DNA of 64,000 nt from DASQHY01 sp035602605 (GCA_035602605.1 DATNLZ010000105.1:1-64000), one strand, 5' to 3'; positions 32,070-42,101 are shown, numbered from the stretch's first letter. The notes: generated by a model from the letters alone, not told the origin. A program made the numbers and translations.

Positions 32070-34949
32070 CTAGGTGCGCGAACCGGCGCTCGGCAAGGCG
32101 GCCTCGGCGGCCGTCAGTTTCTGAACCTGGAAGCATTCCAGGATGTCGCCGACCTTAACGTCGTTGAAATTGGAGATGCTGGCGCCACATTCAAATCCCG
32201 AGCGTACCTCGCTCGCGTCATCTTTGAAACGCCGGAGCGAACTCAATTTCGCGGTGTAAATCACAACGCTATCACGAACGACGCGAATCTGACCGTCGCG
32301 CTTGAGGACTCCGTCGAGCACATAACAACCGGCGATCATGCCGGTGCCCTTGATGCGGAAGGTATTGCGCACCTCGGCGCGGCCCATGTAGGTCTCTTGG
32401 AAGACGGGCTCGAGCAAACCTTCCATGGCTTTCTTGATTTCGTCCGAAACTTCGTAAATGATCGAGTGCGTGCGGATTTCGACCTTTTCCTGTTGTGCCA
32501 GATCGGCAGCCTTGCGCTCAGGACGAACGCCAAACGCGATGATGATGGCACTCGAGGCTGAGGCCAGCAACACGTCGGTCTCGGTAACCGCACCGACGCT
32601 GGCATGCAGGATCTTCAGCTTCACCTGATCGGTCGAAAGCTTCGGCAACATCTCGCTGAGCACTTCCACCGAGCCTTGCACGTCAGCCTTGATGACAATC
32701 GGCAACTCTTTGACGTCCCCGGCCTTCAGTTGCTCGTGCAGTTGATCAAGGGTAATGCGTGAGCCAGCCGACCGTGCCAGCGACGCTTCGCGCAATTTCG
32801 ACTGGCGATATTCGACGATGTGGCGGGCCTTAGCTTCGTCGGTCACCTGGAAATGGTCGCCAGCTTCGGGTATGCCTTGCAAGCCCAAAACTTCGACCGG
32901 CGTTGCCGGCGCTGCTTCCTTGACGGTGCGACCTTTATCGTCAAAGAGAGCGCGAACCTTGCCAAAGACCGCTCCGCAGATGAAAAAATCTCCCGCATGT
33001 AGCGTTCCGTTTTGCACGAGCACAGTGGCCACCGGGCCGCGCCCCTTGTCAACGCGCGACTCCAGAACCGTGCCGGTGGCAGGGGCCTTGGGATTGGCCT
33101 TCAATTCACGCATGTCGGCCACGAGCAAAAGCATTTCGAGCAGCTTGTTGAGGTTGGTTTTTTGCTTCGCGGAGACCTCAACCATTACGGTGTCCCCGCC
33201 CCACTCTTCGGGCATCAGTCCACGATCGGCAAGCTGGCGCTTGACGCGCTCGGGCTCCGCTTCGGGTTTGTCAATTTTGTTGATGGCCACAACGATGGGT
33301 ACGCCGGCAGCCTTGGCGTGGTCGATGGCTTCCTGGGTCTGCGGCATCACACCATCATCAGCACCGACCACGAGCACGACGATATCCGTGACCTTGGCGC
33401 CGCGCGCGCGCATTCGTGTAAACGCCTCGTGACCCGGTGTGTCCACGAATACCACTCGCTTGTGATCGACCGTAACCTGGTACGCACCGATATGTTGAGT
33501 GATTCCGCCCGCTTCGCCGGCAGCCACTTCGGTTTCGCGGATGGCATCGAGCAGACTCGTCTTACCGTGGTCCACATGGCCCATGACCGTGACCACGGGA
33601 GCGCGCGGCGATAGATTTTCCAGTTTCTCTTCCTTGGCGACGTCAAGTACTACTTCTTCTTCGAAGGAAATAACTTTGACAACGCCGTTGAAGGCCTCCG
33701 CCAGGGTGGTAGCCGTAGGCGTATCGAGCGCCTGGTTGATGCTGGCGAAGATTCCGCGATCCATTAAAATTTTGAGCACATCTTTCGCGCGTACGTCCAG
33801 CTTTTCAGCGAGATCACGTACCGTGACACCTTCGGTGATGGTGACCTCACGCGGCTCGCGCGGCACAGGAATAGCGGCAGGGACAGTGTGGCCCGGCCGA
33901 CGGTCAACGACTCCGGGCCGTGCCCGGACCGGGTGCAGCTTGCGCTCGCCTTCGGCCTCGCGCTTGTCCATGACCGGGCGGGCACGGGGCGGTGGCTTGC
34001 GCGCATAAATCGGCTTACCCGGCTCCACCTTTGTGGGCAGCGGAGGCGGCGGTGGCGCCATTTGACCGGGACGCGTCGGTCTCGACCCTGGACGCGAAGG
34101 CATGGGTTGACCGGGTCGCCCCTGTATCGGCCTCCCGGAACCTGCCGGGGCACCAGGACGCGGATGGCGCGCGGGTGGTCCGCTAGCGCCAGGTTGCCCG
34201 GGGCGCGTCGCGGGCTGACCAGGTCGCTGGTAAACCGGTTGAGATGATCGGGAAGGGCTTGTTTGCGCCGTCGGCGACGCCGCCGGAGGGTTTGGCCTGG
34301 CACCCGGGGGAATAGGGTTGCCAGCGTAACGCCTCAACGGCGCCTTGGGAGCTGCCGCAGGAGTGGTTGCAGGCTTCGCAGCAGCAGAAGCAGGGGGCGC
34401 CGCGCTCGTTCTGGCGGCACTGAGGGCTGGTTGCTGGCCTGGGGCAACAGGAGCCCGCACAGCAGGGGCGGGAGACTTCATGCCCGATGGCGCTGCGGGA
34501 GAACCCGCAGGTTTAGGTGCAGCGGTTGATGCCGGACTCTGCGCCGGAACGCTTGGCTTTGCCGGAATTGCTGGTACCGCGGATGGGCCACTGACTGCGG
34601 CCGGCTTCTCGGCGATCACCCCGCCTGTGGCTGGCGCTGGGGGCTTCGTGGGAACGATCGGGGCAGCGACAGGTGCTGGAGGAGCTGCGGCACGAGCCCG
34701 GGCGGCCCTGGTCGCCGCTTCCTTGGAGGCCTTTTCGGCGGCAGCCGCAGCGGCTTCGGCCGATGCTTCCGCTTCCGCCACTTGGCGGAAATGCTCTCGG
34801 ACCTTTACCGCAGCCTCTACCTCAATCGAGCTGGAATGGGTCTTCTTCTCGCTAACCCCAGCCTCCGGCAAATAATCCAGGATTGCCTTGGCTTTGACTT
34901 CGAGTTCGCGAGCCAGCTCGTTGATACGAATCTGATTGCTGTCGGTCAT
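32070..34949 (-). CDS. infB: Translation initiation factor IF-2
   Basis: A 959-residue GTPase that brings fMet-tRNA to the 30S subunit. The N-terminal IF2_N helix (QIRINELARELEVKAKAIL) is followed by a long Ala/Pro/Arg-rich linker (about 60-370). A second IF2_N segment (VRDLAEKLDVRAKDVLKIL) precedes the G domain. G1 GHVDHGKT is near residue 458, then DTPGHEAF, NKID and the C-terminal beta-barrel and C2 domains. ATG 34949 has GAGGGG upstream. It lies 12 bp after nusA. The linker is unusually long and low in complexity, as in other GC-rich bacteria. Confidence 0.97.
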   Translation of the reverse strand: MTDSNQIRINELARELEVKAKAILDYLPEAGVSEKKTHSSSIEVEAAVKVREHFRQVAEAEASAEAAAAAAEKASKEAATRAARARAAAPPAPVAAPIVPTKPPAPATGGVIAEKPAAVSGPSAVPAIPAKPSVPAQSPASTAAPKPAGSPAAPSGMKSPAPAVRAPVAPGQQPALSAARTSAAPPASAAAKPATTPAAAPKAPLRRYAGNPIPPGARPNPPAASPTAQTSPSRSSQPVYQRPGQPATRPGQPGASGPPARHPRPGAPAGSGRPIQGRPGQPMPSRPGSRPTRPGQMAPPPPPLPTKVEPGKPIYARKPPPRARPVMDKREAEGERKLHPVRARPGVVDRRPGHTVPAAIPVPREPREVTITEGVTVRDLAEKLDVRAKDVLKILMDRGIFASINQALDTPTATTLAEAFNGVVKVISFEEEVVLDVAKEEKLENLSPRAPVVTVMGHVDHGKTSLLDAIRETEVAAGEAGGITQHIGAYQVTVDHKRVVFVDTPGHEAFTRMRARGAKVTDIVVLVVGADDGVMPQTQEAIDHAKAAGVPIVVAINKIDKPEAEPERVKRQLADRGLMPEEWGGDTVMVEVSAKQKTNLNKLLEMLLLVADMRELKANPKAPATGTVLESRVDKGRGPVATVLVQNGTLHAGDFFICGAVFGKVRALFDDKGRTVKEAAPATPVEVLGLQGIPEAGDHFQVTDEAKARHIVEYRQSKLREASLARSAGSRITLDQLHEQLKAGDVKELPIVIKADVQGSVEVLSEMLPKLSTDQVKLKILHASVGAVTETDVLLASASSAIIIAFGVRPERKAADLAQQEKVEIRTHSIIYEVSDEIKKAMEGLLEPVFQETYMGRAEVRNTFRIKGTGMIAGCYVLDGVLKRDGQIRVVRDSVVIYTAKLSSLRRFKDDASEVRSGFECGASISNFNDVKVGDILECFQVQKLTAAEAALPSAGSRT

Positions 34950-34961
34950 GCCCCTCGCTAT

Positions 34962-36593
34962 TTACACGTCGCCTTCGTGAGTCGCCCGTGGTGTCTCGGT
35001 GTCTTCGTTTTTCAAAGTGTCTGCGGTGTGCTTCGGTTCTGCAGCCTCTGCGGCAATTTCAGTTTCCGCGGGCGCAGCAAAAGTTTCTGTTTCGCCGCTC
35101 ACCTGGTGGGACGGGCCTGTTTCGTCGACGGTTTCGCTGCTGGTCTCCGCGTCGGCGGTTTCCACATCGGGTGGTTCAGAACCAGCAGCGGGTTGGTCGG
35201 CTGCGGTCTCGACCGATCCTTCAACGGGACCGTCGCTTGAATCTCCCGAGGCCGCCTCAGCTGATTCTTCAAGAGCCAAAGCGCCAGGGTCCTCACCCTC
35301 GAGGAGTTCTTCACCGCCGGCTTGCTGGCTCTCGAGTTTTTGGAAGTGTCCAGCGACGCAAACCATGATCTTCTCGACCATTTTTTCGCCGATCCCGGGA
35401 ATCTCCATCAGCTGCTCGGGTGTCATATCAGCAAGTTTCTCAATGGTGCTAATGCCATGCGACTCAATTTTTTCGATGGTCTTAGGTCCAAGGCCGTGCA
35501 GCTCTGAGAGCGGCGTGCCTGGAGCCGTGAGTGCGGCCATTTGCGCTTCGATCTCCTGGCGCTTTTCTTCCTCGCTCTTGATATCGATGTTCCACCCAAT
35601 CAGCTTGCTGGCCAGGCGAACGTTTTGCCCCTTCTTGCCGATAGCGAGAGAAAGCTGTGTATCCTCGACGATGACTTCGAGGTGGCGCGATTCTGGATCG
35701 ATAATCTGCACGCGCGTAACCTTAGCGGGGCTCAAAGCTTTCTGCGCAAAGCTGACGGTTTCCTCGTTGTAAGGGATGATATCAATTTTTTCACCGCGCA
35801 ATTCACGGATGATCGACTGCACGCGCATACCTTTCATGCCCACGCATGCGCCCACCGGATCAACATCCTTATCGCGGCTTTGCACGGCGATTTTGGTGCG
35901 TTCCCCGGCCTCGCGGGCTGCCGCGCGGATCTGCACCGTGCCGTCATAAATTTCAGGGACCTCCATTTCAAACAGCCTTTGTACCAGCACTGGATCGGCG
36001 CGCGATACAACGACTTGCGGACCCTTGGAAGCCCGCTCAACCGCGCGAATCACGACGCGCAGGCGGTCACCCAGGTTATAGGTTTCCAGCTTAGACTGCT
36101 CGCGCTTGGGCAGACGCGCTTCCGTGCGCCCAAGGTCGACAATCAAGTCGGGGCCTTCGGTACGTTTGACGATGCAATTGATCAGCTCACCCACGCGTCC
36201 GTTGAACTCATTGAAAACCGTGTCGCGCTCCGCTTCGCGGACCTTCTGCATGATCACTTGCTTGGCCGTCTGAGCGGCGATACGACCAAGCACGTCGGTA
36301 GGTCTGGCGGCCAGAATTTCTGCGCCAACCTCGATGTCCGGATGAGTTTTTCGCGCCTCACTGAGGGTTACTTCGCGAAGTGGATCAGCTATTTCGTCCA
36401 CCACAGTGCGCACTGAAAACACGTCCACCTGGCCGGTTTCCGAGTTGAACTTCGCGCGCAAGTCCTCTTCGGTCTTATAGTATTTTCGCGCGGCAACCAC
36501 CATCGCGTCTTCAATCGCAGAAACGATGACGGCGGGCTCAATGTGTTTCTCCCGGCTGAGCATTTCGATCTGTTGGTAGAGTAAATTCGCCAT
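34962..36593 (-). CDS. nusA: Transcription termination/antitermination factor NusA
   Basis: A 543-residue protein binding RNA polymerase and nascent RNA. The N-terminal domain (IEPAVIVSAIEDAMVVAARKY), an S1 domain (about 135-200), two KH domains (including GACVGMKGMRVQSII) and a helix-hairpin-helix region (IPGIGEKMVEKI) are visible. Residues about 430-543 are a long, highly acidic low-complexity tail, which is unusual compared with the standard ~500-residue length with AR repeats. It sits 21 bp after rimP. Confidence 0.97.
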   Translation of the reverse strand: MANLLYQQIEMLSREKHIEPAVIVSAIEDAMVVAARKYYKTEEDLRAKFNSETGQVDVFSVRTVVDEIADPLREVTLSEARKTHPDIEVGAEILAARPTDVLGRIAAQTAKQVIMQKVREAERDTVFNEFNGRVGELINCIVKRTEGPDLIVDLGRTEARLPKREQSKLETYNLGDRLRVVIRAVERASKGPQVVVSRADPVLVQRLFEMEVPEIYDGTVQIRAAAREAGERTKIAVQSRDKDVDPVGACVGMKGMRVQSIIRELRGEKIDIIPYNEETVSFAQKALSPAKVTRVQIIDPESRHLEVIVEDTQLSLAIGKKGQNVRLASKLIGWNIDIKSEEEKRQEIEAQMAALTAPGTPLSELHGLGPKTIEKIESHGISTIEKLADMTPEQLMEIPGIGEKMVEKIMVCVAGHFQKLESQQAGGEELLEGEDPGALALEESAEAASGDSSDGPVEGSVETAADQPAAGSEPPDVETADAETSSETVDETGPSHQVSGETETFAAPAETEIAAEAAEPKHTADTLKNEDTETPRATHEGDV

Positions 36594-36614
36594 GGGTTAC
36601 GTTTCCGAAACTCG

Positions 36615-37142
36615 TTAGAACTCGACAACCAAGTTTGCTTTGCGGATCGCCGCGAGGGGAAGCTCGACCACGCGCCGCTCCCGCCCCTTCAACTCCATCC
36701 GTACGATACCGTTCTGATACCCGACCAAGCGTCCTTCAAAAAACTTGGCGTTCTCCACCGCTTCGGCAGTAGAGATCTTCGCCAGCCGCCCTTGGAACCG
36801 TTCAAAATCTGCAGGCTTGACCAGTTTGCGGTCGAGGCCAGGAGAGCTAACTTCCAACGTGTACCCGGGGCCAGGAACAAGTTCCTCGACATCCAAAATA
36901 ACGCTTAACTGATGACTTACCCTCTCACAATCGGCGTGGCTGATCCCGCCGCTAACGGTTCCACGCCCGCTCGGCTGCAGGACCACTTCCGCAACCTGAC
37001 TCGAGTCAGGGGCGGCAGGGGGGCGGTCAATATAAATGCGTAAAAACCGCTGTTTCCCAACTTTCCATTCGACATCAACGACTTCCAGGCCCTCCGAACG
37101 CGCTACACGCTCGGCTGCCGCGCGAATCCGCTCCAAGTCCAT
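36615..37142 (-). CDS. rimP: Ribosome maturation factor RimP
   Basis: A 175-residue 30S assembly factor. The N-terminal domain contains EGLEVVDVEWKVGKQRFLRIYID, and the LEVSSPGLDRKL signature and the SH3-like C-terminal domain follow. ATG 37142 matches the family N terminus; a longer reading upstream would run into the terminator hairpin at 37201-37224. It is the first gene of the translation operon rimP-nusA-infB-DUF503-rbfA-truB. Confidence 0.94.
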   Translation of the reverse strand: MDLERIRAAAERVARSEGLEVVDVEWKVGKQRFLRIYIDRPPAAPDSSQVAEVVLQPSGRGTVSGGISHADCERVSHQLSVILDVEELVPGPGYTLEVSSPGLDRKLVKPADFERFQGRLAKISTAEAVENAKFFEGRLVGYQNGIVRMELKGRERRVVELPLAAIRKANLVVEF

Positions 37143-37200
37143 GTTTCGGCCGCTCCGCACGGTTTCTGCCTGGGGCGTTAGCTGTAGAAGCCCCGCCCAA

Positions 37201-37224
37201 CAAAAAAGTGGGCTCGCGCCCACT
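37201..37224 (-). terminator. Rho-independent terminator upstream of rimP
   Basis: Perfect 7-bp stem AGTGGGC/GCCCACT with loop TCGC (37207-37224), followed on the minus strand by a run of six T's (37207-37202). It would stop transcripts from the ompH-like gene before rimP, or act in the rimP leader. Confidence 0.75.
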
Positions 37225-37331
37225 GAAAAATCCGACCGGCTTCAGAGCAAAATCAGTATAAGTCGGAGATTCGGTAAAAGCAAGTGTCATATCTGAACAG
37301 CAGCGTAACTCGCTTAAGGCTACAAACAGAA

Positions 37332-37365
37332 CGGCCCCCTTCGGCAAACAAACGAAGAGGGCCCG
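37332..37365 (-). terminator. Hairpin directly after ompH-like gene
   Basis: An imperfect 11-bp stem (GGCCCCCTTCG paired with CGAAGAGGGCC, one mismatch) with a 9-nt loop. It begins about 17 bp after the stop of the ompH-like gene and is followed by a T-rich GTTCTGTTTGT on the minus strand. Confidence 0.55.
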
Positions 37366-37381
37366 CGTCCCGGGGAACCGG

Positions 37382-38062
37382 TTAGCGCTCCGGCGGCTTT
37401 TGCGTGGCTGGCGGAGTCGTTCTTGGGGTTGTCTTAGGCTGGGTGTTGGGTGCAGCGGGCGTTCTAGGCTGCGTCGCCGGTGTTCGCGGTGGAGTCGCAG
37501 CCGTTCCGCCTTTTACGGGATACCCTTGATCGTAGAGCCGGATGATCTCCTGGGTCAGGTCGCTTTGGCTTGAGGCGTAAACCAGCGGTGTGCCCTGAGC
37601 CGAAGAATCGAATACCGCGGTGAAACCGTTTTCGCGAGCGTAGCGATCGAGGACATCGATCATTTTCCGACCGATTCGATCAATGATTTCGCTTTGAGCC
37701 GCGTTGAGATCTTCTTGCAACTCCGTCTGTTTTCGCTCGAGCTGGCGAGTTAACAGCTCACCCTGTCGCTGAAGACGAACCTTTTCCTCCTCGCTGAGGG
37801 TTCGTTCTCCAGCTCGGAGGCGCCCGCGAATGTCTTCGATTTGTTTGTTCAGAGTTTCGAGGTCGTTCTGCCGCGGCGCAAACTGCGCTTGCAGTTCTGC
37901 CGAAGCTTGCTTGCCCTCAGCCGTGCTGACAATGGCGTTACGCACATTGAGCACGCCCAATTTAGCAGGCGTGGCGTTGCCGTTCGCTTGGGCACATGCC
38001 GCTACCACCGGCAGAACGATGCCTGCCAATACCGCACAAATCCGTCTTAAATTGTGATTCAC
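37382..38062 (-). CDS. OmpH/Skp-like periplasmic chaperone
   Basis: A 226-residue exported protein. A signal peptide ends near AACAQA. LGVLNVRNAIVSTAEGKQA starts the OmpH domain, a long coiled coil (about 60-130) forms the tentacle region, and FDSSAQGTPLVYASSQSDLTQ closes it. A Pro/Thr-rich tail of about 45 residues follows, which typical Skp lacks. Skp holds unfolded outer-membrane proteins for BamA, whose gene lies upstream in the same block. Two hairpins separate it from rimP. Confidence 0.88.
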   Translation of the reverse strand: MNHNLRRICAVLAGIVLPVVAACAQANGNATPAKLGVLNVRNAIVSTAEGKQASAELQAQFAPRQNDLETLNKQIEDIRGRLRAGERTLSEEEKVRLQRQGELLTRQLERKQTELQEDLNAAQSEIIDRIGRKMIDVLDRYARENGFTAVFDSSAQGTPLVYASSQSDLTQEIIRLYDQGYPVKGGTAATPPRTPATQPRTPAAPNTQPKTTPRTTPPATQKPPER

Positions 38063-38265
38063 TTTCTTTCGCTCCTATTCATCGATGCAGAGTTTATCAA
38101 CTGTAATGTAACTCGCCAGTCCCCATATTCGCTAGCGCAAATGACACATTCTAACTACTATAGCTCACTCCGTTTTACATCAGCAATCGCAAACAGCAGT
38201 CTCCCCACGGAAGGCAACGTGGCCGAGTTATGTCCTCGGCTTCTTTCCCTACCTGCCCTTGCGCG

Positions 38266-41200
38266 TTAGCGCGGCAGCGGCAGCAAAAGGATACGGTCAC
38301 CGGCCTGGTCCGCCACCACAGCCAAATTTGTCCGCGGATGGATATCCACCGCCGACGGCGGAGCGCAGGTCAAGGTCGAGCTTTGGTCTGTTGAACAAGC
38401 AACCGGCGAGATGCCGATCCCGAGAACTGCGGTTGTGCGCAGGGTCTGGGAGTTCACCACCGAAATGGTCTTGCCCGCAGTGTTGATGGTCACGAGCGTA
38501 CTGGATTGATAATTGTAAGCCAACGAAGTCGGATTGACACCGACTCGCGCGGTCTGGACCCTGCCTGTGTCGGGGTCGATTACAAATACTTGATTGCCCA
38601 AACTTCCTGAACCGAAGAAACTGCCTGAGGCAGCGTCAAAAACAGTTGACGTGGGCAAGGGATTACCACCGAATCCGCCTACGCTGACCGAGCCGCGAAG
38701 TGTCGCCGAAGGGGTCGCGGAAGCGGCGCTTAGATTGAATACATCGAAAACCCCCGCCTGCGAGCTCGCCACCATAGCCACGTTCCGTGTTGGGTCGATA
38801 GAAACGGCCAAAGGCAATTGGCTGGTTCCGGTAGAACTTGCCGTGCCTCCGACGGTGGCGTCGAACAGGCTAATGCTGTTGGATTGCGTGTTCGTGACTA
38901 CCGCAACGCCGGTGTCTTGGTTAATCGCAACGCCGAGCGGCCCCTTGCCTGTAGTAACGTTGCCCATCTCAATTATCTTTGGCGCTGCCGGACTAGTGAT
39001 GTCCACAATCGAAGCGGTATCGCTTCCGTTGTTGGTAACCACTGCTCGACCGGCCCGCGAGAGCACGGCTACACCTTCGGGTCTGGTGCCCACGGCGATG
39101 TTTGAAATCACTGTGCCGGTGTTTAGATCCACCAATGAGGCACTGTTACAGCCGGCTCCCGCATTGGCCACGATTACGATGTCTCGCTCGGGATCAATGG
39201 CTACCGCAGCCGGAGCAGGATTTGCGCATCCCGCCGAAGCCGGTATGGGCACGGCTTGAACGACAGTGAAATCCATAGAATTCGAAACCGCGCCGTTCAC
39301 CACGTCCAGCGAATACCGCCGCGGCGCCGTCAGGAAGGATGCGGGGATGGGGACGTCAAACTGACGATCGTTTGCGGTTGGGGCAGTGGGAATTTCTGTG
39401 CCGTCGAGACGCACCTTGGGACTGCCCATAAATCCTTTGCCGGTGATCCTGATCGTCAAAGGCGCATTCGAGACCAGCGTGAAGTTCGGTATGAGCTGGC
39501 GTGACGCCTCCGGAATAATGATTTGCCCGACATGCACGGTCTTGATTGCGCCGAGAGAAATAACACTGACCGAGTGGCTGGTAGTATTTACGACGAAAGC
39601 GCGATTGGTACCGGGGTCAATAGCAACAGCCGCGGCTCCTTGTCCTCCTGTAGGAATATCATTTTTTATAACGGCGGGCCTGGCCGGATCGACCAAAGTA
39701 ACGATGTCCGGGCCGGCCCCCACGGTATTGGATTTCACAAGCACCCCGACGTTGGTAAACGGATTGAAGGCTGCGGCGTTTGCGGGATGGCCGATATCCA
39801 CCGTAGTGCTGGTTTGATCGAGCTCGCTTAAGATGGGCGCGGCATTTGAGTTAACGTCCGTCAGCAATACCCGTGCTGAAACCGGGTTGATCGCGATACC
39901 GCGGATAGTGTTCCCCACCGCAACTGTAACCAGAGGCCGCCCCGACCGCACCTGGCCGCCTCCGCTTGAAGCATTTGGCGCTGTCTGACTGTAGGTAAAG
40001 GTTTTGGCATCAGGGACTGAAGCCACGCTGAAGGTGCCATTAAAGCTTGCGTCGGCAACCCCGGTAATCGCCACCGATGTGGGAATGGTGGGATTCAAGT
40101 TGTGGGCGTCCTGCGTAGTTATGGTGACGATATTGGAAGTCCGCTTGGCACCGTTTGGAGCATCCGCGATTTTAACCGACGTTCCCTGCTGGTTTAGATC
40201 AACGATAGAAAGCGGCCCCGCGTCCCCCGGCGTAACGAAGGCCCACTTGAGCCTCGGATCCACTGCGATTTGAGGCGCTGCTCCAGTGCTAACGGTGACC
40301 CCGCCAACGATGCACGGAGGTGCTGTCCCGAAAAGACATCCAGGAAGGGTCGGAGGGAGCGGGTCGATATAGCGCAAAATGGAAGCAGCGTTGGTCGATT
40401 GATAGACCACCAGGGCCAAACCGGAGTTGGGCTCGATGCCGACGGCGGCGGGAATCGGAGTAGCCGCCGGCTGGCCAAACACCGCGGTCAGGTCAACCGT
40501 ACCGGTTACTGCTCCCGTCAGCAGATCAATCCTCGATACCGTCTTATCGCCGCTATTGAGCACCAGTGCGATGTGGCGAATCTCGTCGACAGCGACGCCC
40601 ACAGGGGAAGCTGCGACGATCGGACCCCCGAGCAGCACGGGCGAATCTGGAGCGACGTTGATTCGTTGGACGGTATTATTTCCCGTGTTGGCCACAATCG
40701 CGATCCCCGCAACCGTGTCGATTGCCATCGCGGTCGGTGCCGCGGTGTCCGGCAGAATAAGCTGTGTCAATAGTGACGGTCCGGGACTGGGATTGGGCTG
40801 CACCGCCACGTTGGTAATGGCCGCCAACGACCGATTGTTCTTGTTTCGTACCCCCACGGAATAAAGCCCCGGTTGCGCCAAATCTCCTGAACCGAGGTTC
40901 ATAGTGAGCTGCCTTGGTGAGAAAGGGTCCGGTGGGAGAAGGATAGGGCGATCACTGCCATTGAATTCGGCGGTAACCACGGGCACGCAAGGTCGTAACG
41001 ACGGGCAATTCTCGAACGTTCCAAAATATCCGCCGTTAACAGTTAGGGATGGGTTTAAAAGGGTCTGCGGAAGGCTGTCCGGAAACGATTCCACGATCGC
41101 AGGTCGAACGGGCATGATGGTGATTTTGTCGGGAGCGCCAGGGACGATCGTGGCCCCGTCCACCGAAACGGTAAACGTGCCCGCTTTGGTCAAGTCCTTG

Positions 41201-42018
41201 GCAAGCAGGCGGAGACGCGCCAGTTTGTCACCGATCACAATGAGTTGGCTAGGATCATCGATGGTTTGACCGTCGAACTTCACGACCGAGGTCGAGCGCA
41301 GGTTGGTCACCGCAAGATAAACATCTTGGAACAGACCGCCTTGCGGGGCCTTGGTCGGGCTAATACCGGAAAACGTGGCGGCCTGGGCGGTAACAATCGT
41401 AACCGTGGCCGAGCCGGTCCGCGTCGTATCAATCTTGGATGTGGCAATAATCGTAGCCGTGGCCGGACTAGGCACGGTTGCCGGAGCCGTGAAAATCCCA
41501 TTAGCGTCTATGGTTCCGGCGTTGGTTTCTTTGACCGACCAAGTCACGCTCTTTGTCGGATCATTCGAAACGCTGACGCTGAATGCAAACGTCTCTCCGG
41601 TACCGACCGTCGCAGTCGCCGGAATCACCGTTACGCGGATCCCGCTATCGAGGGTGATCGTCGCGGTGGCATTGCTTTTTTTGTCGGCATTGGCAGTGGC
41701 TTTTACCGTGATCGTTTGGGCCGGATTGGGAATCGTTGCAGGAGCGGTATACAGCCCGTCCACGCTGATCTTTCCCACTGGACTCATGGTGTCGCTAGCC
41801 GGTTTGTCATTGAGCGTCCAGGTCACGGTCCGATCGGTCGTGCCCACGACCGAGACTTGGAATTGCTGCGTGCCGTTCACCAGGACCGTAGGCGTAGTGG
41901 GGAATAGGGTGACGGTAATTACGTTTGCTGGCGTGCTGCCGCCGCAACCCCAACCGAGGGCGACGAGTGCAATCGCTGAAGCGAGCAACAGAAATCTTCG
42001 AGAATTCCCCCACATCAT
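38266..42018 (-). CDS. Giant lipoprotein with Ig-like, IPT/TIG and YncE-type propeller repeats
   Basis: A 1250-residue protein with a lipoprotein signal peptide (LGWGC, Cys25). Two or three bacterial Ig-like domains (about 30-215) carry the repeated VNGTQQFQVSVVG and VGTGETFAFSVSVS strands. A TIG-like domain (FSGISPTKAPQGG) follows, then many YncE-type beta-propeller repeats (VVANTGNNTVQRI, VVTNNGSDTASIVD, VVTNTQSNSISLFD), interrupted by a second TIG-like domain near residue 880. It is likely surface- or periplasm-anchored with a binding role; no enzyme motif is seen. It sits between bamA and the ompH-like gene, 83 bp after bamA. Confidence 0.85.
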   Translation of the reverse strand: MMWGNSRRFLLLASAIALVALGWGCGGSTPANVITVTLFPTTPTVLVNGTQQFQVSVVGTTDRTVTWTLNDKPASDTMSPVGKISVDGLYTAPATIPNPAQTITVKATANADKKSNATATITLDSGIRVTVIPATATVGTGETFAFSVSVSNDPTKSVTWSVKETNAGTIDANGIFTAPATVPSPATATIIATSKIDTTRTGSATVTIVTAQAATFSGISPTKAPQGGLFQDVYLAVTNLRSTSVVKFDGQTIDDPSQLIVIGDKLARLRLLAKDLTKAGTFTVSVDGATIVPGAPDKITIMPVRPAIVESFPDSLPQTLLNPSLTVNGGYFGTFENCPSLRPCVPVVTAEFNGSDRPILLPPDPFSPRQLTMNLGSGDLAQPGLYSVGVRNKNNRSLAAITNVAVQPNPSPGPSLLTQLILPDTAAPTAMAIDTVAGIAIVANTGNNTVQRINVAPDSPVLLGGPIVAASPVGVAVDEIRHIALVLNSGDKTVSRIDLLTGAVTGTVDLTAVFGQPAATPIPAAVGIEPNSGLALVVYQSTNAASILRYIDPLPPTLPGCLFGTAPPCIVGGVTVSTGAAPQIAVDPRLKWAFVTPGDAGPLSIVDLNQQGTSVKIADAPNGAKRTSNIVTITTQDAHNLNPTIPTSVAITGVADASFNGTFSVASVPDAKTFTYSQTAPNASSGGGQVRSGRPLVTVAVGNTIRGIAINPVSARVLLTDVNSNAAPILSELDQTSTTVDIGHPANAAAFNPFTNVGVLVKSNTVGAGPDIVTLVDPARPAVIKNDIPTGGQGAAAVAIDPGTNRAFVVNTTSHSVSVISLGAIKTVHVGQIIIPEASRQLIPNFTLVSNAPLTIRITGKGFMGSPKVRLDGTEIPTAPTANDRQFDVPIPASFLTAPRRYSLDVVNGAVSNSMDFTVVQAVPIPASAGCANPAPAAVAIDPERDIVIVANAGAGCNSASLVDLNTGTVISNIAVGTRPEGVAVLSRAGRAVVTNNGSDTASIVDITSPAAPKIIEMGNVTTGKGPLGVAINQDTGVAVVTNTQSNSISLFDATVGGTASSTGTSQLPLAVSIDPTRNVAMVASSQAGVFDVFNLSAASATPSATLRGSVSVGGFGGNPLPTSTVFDAASGSFFGSGSLGNQVFVIDPDTGRVQTARVGVNPTSLAYNYQSSTLVTINTAGKTISVVNSQTLRTTAVLGIGISPVACSTDQSSTLTCAPPSAVDIHPRTNLAVVADQAGDRILLLPLPR

Positions 42019-42101
42019 TGCCTATGCCTCCAAAATTTTCTTGCGGAGCACGGTATCCCGCGGCCTGGCCGCTTTCCCTTGGGGATGCCCTTGACAGTCC
42101 T

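Noticed and set aside
32755..33614. Long plus-strand frames inside infB
   Set aside because: Antisense of the conserved G domain of IF-2; GC-rich codon bias produces long shadows.
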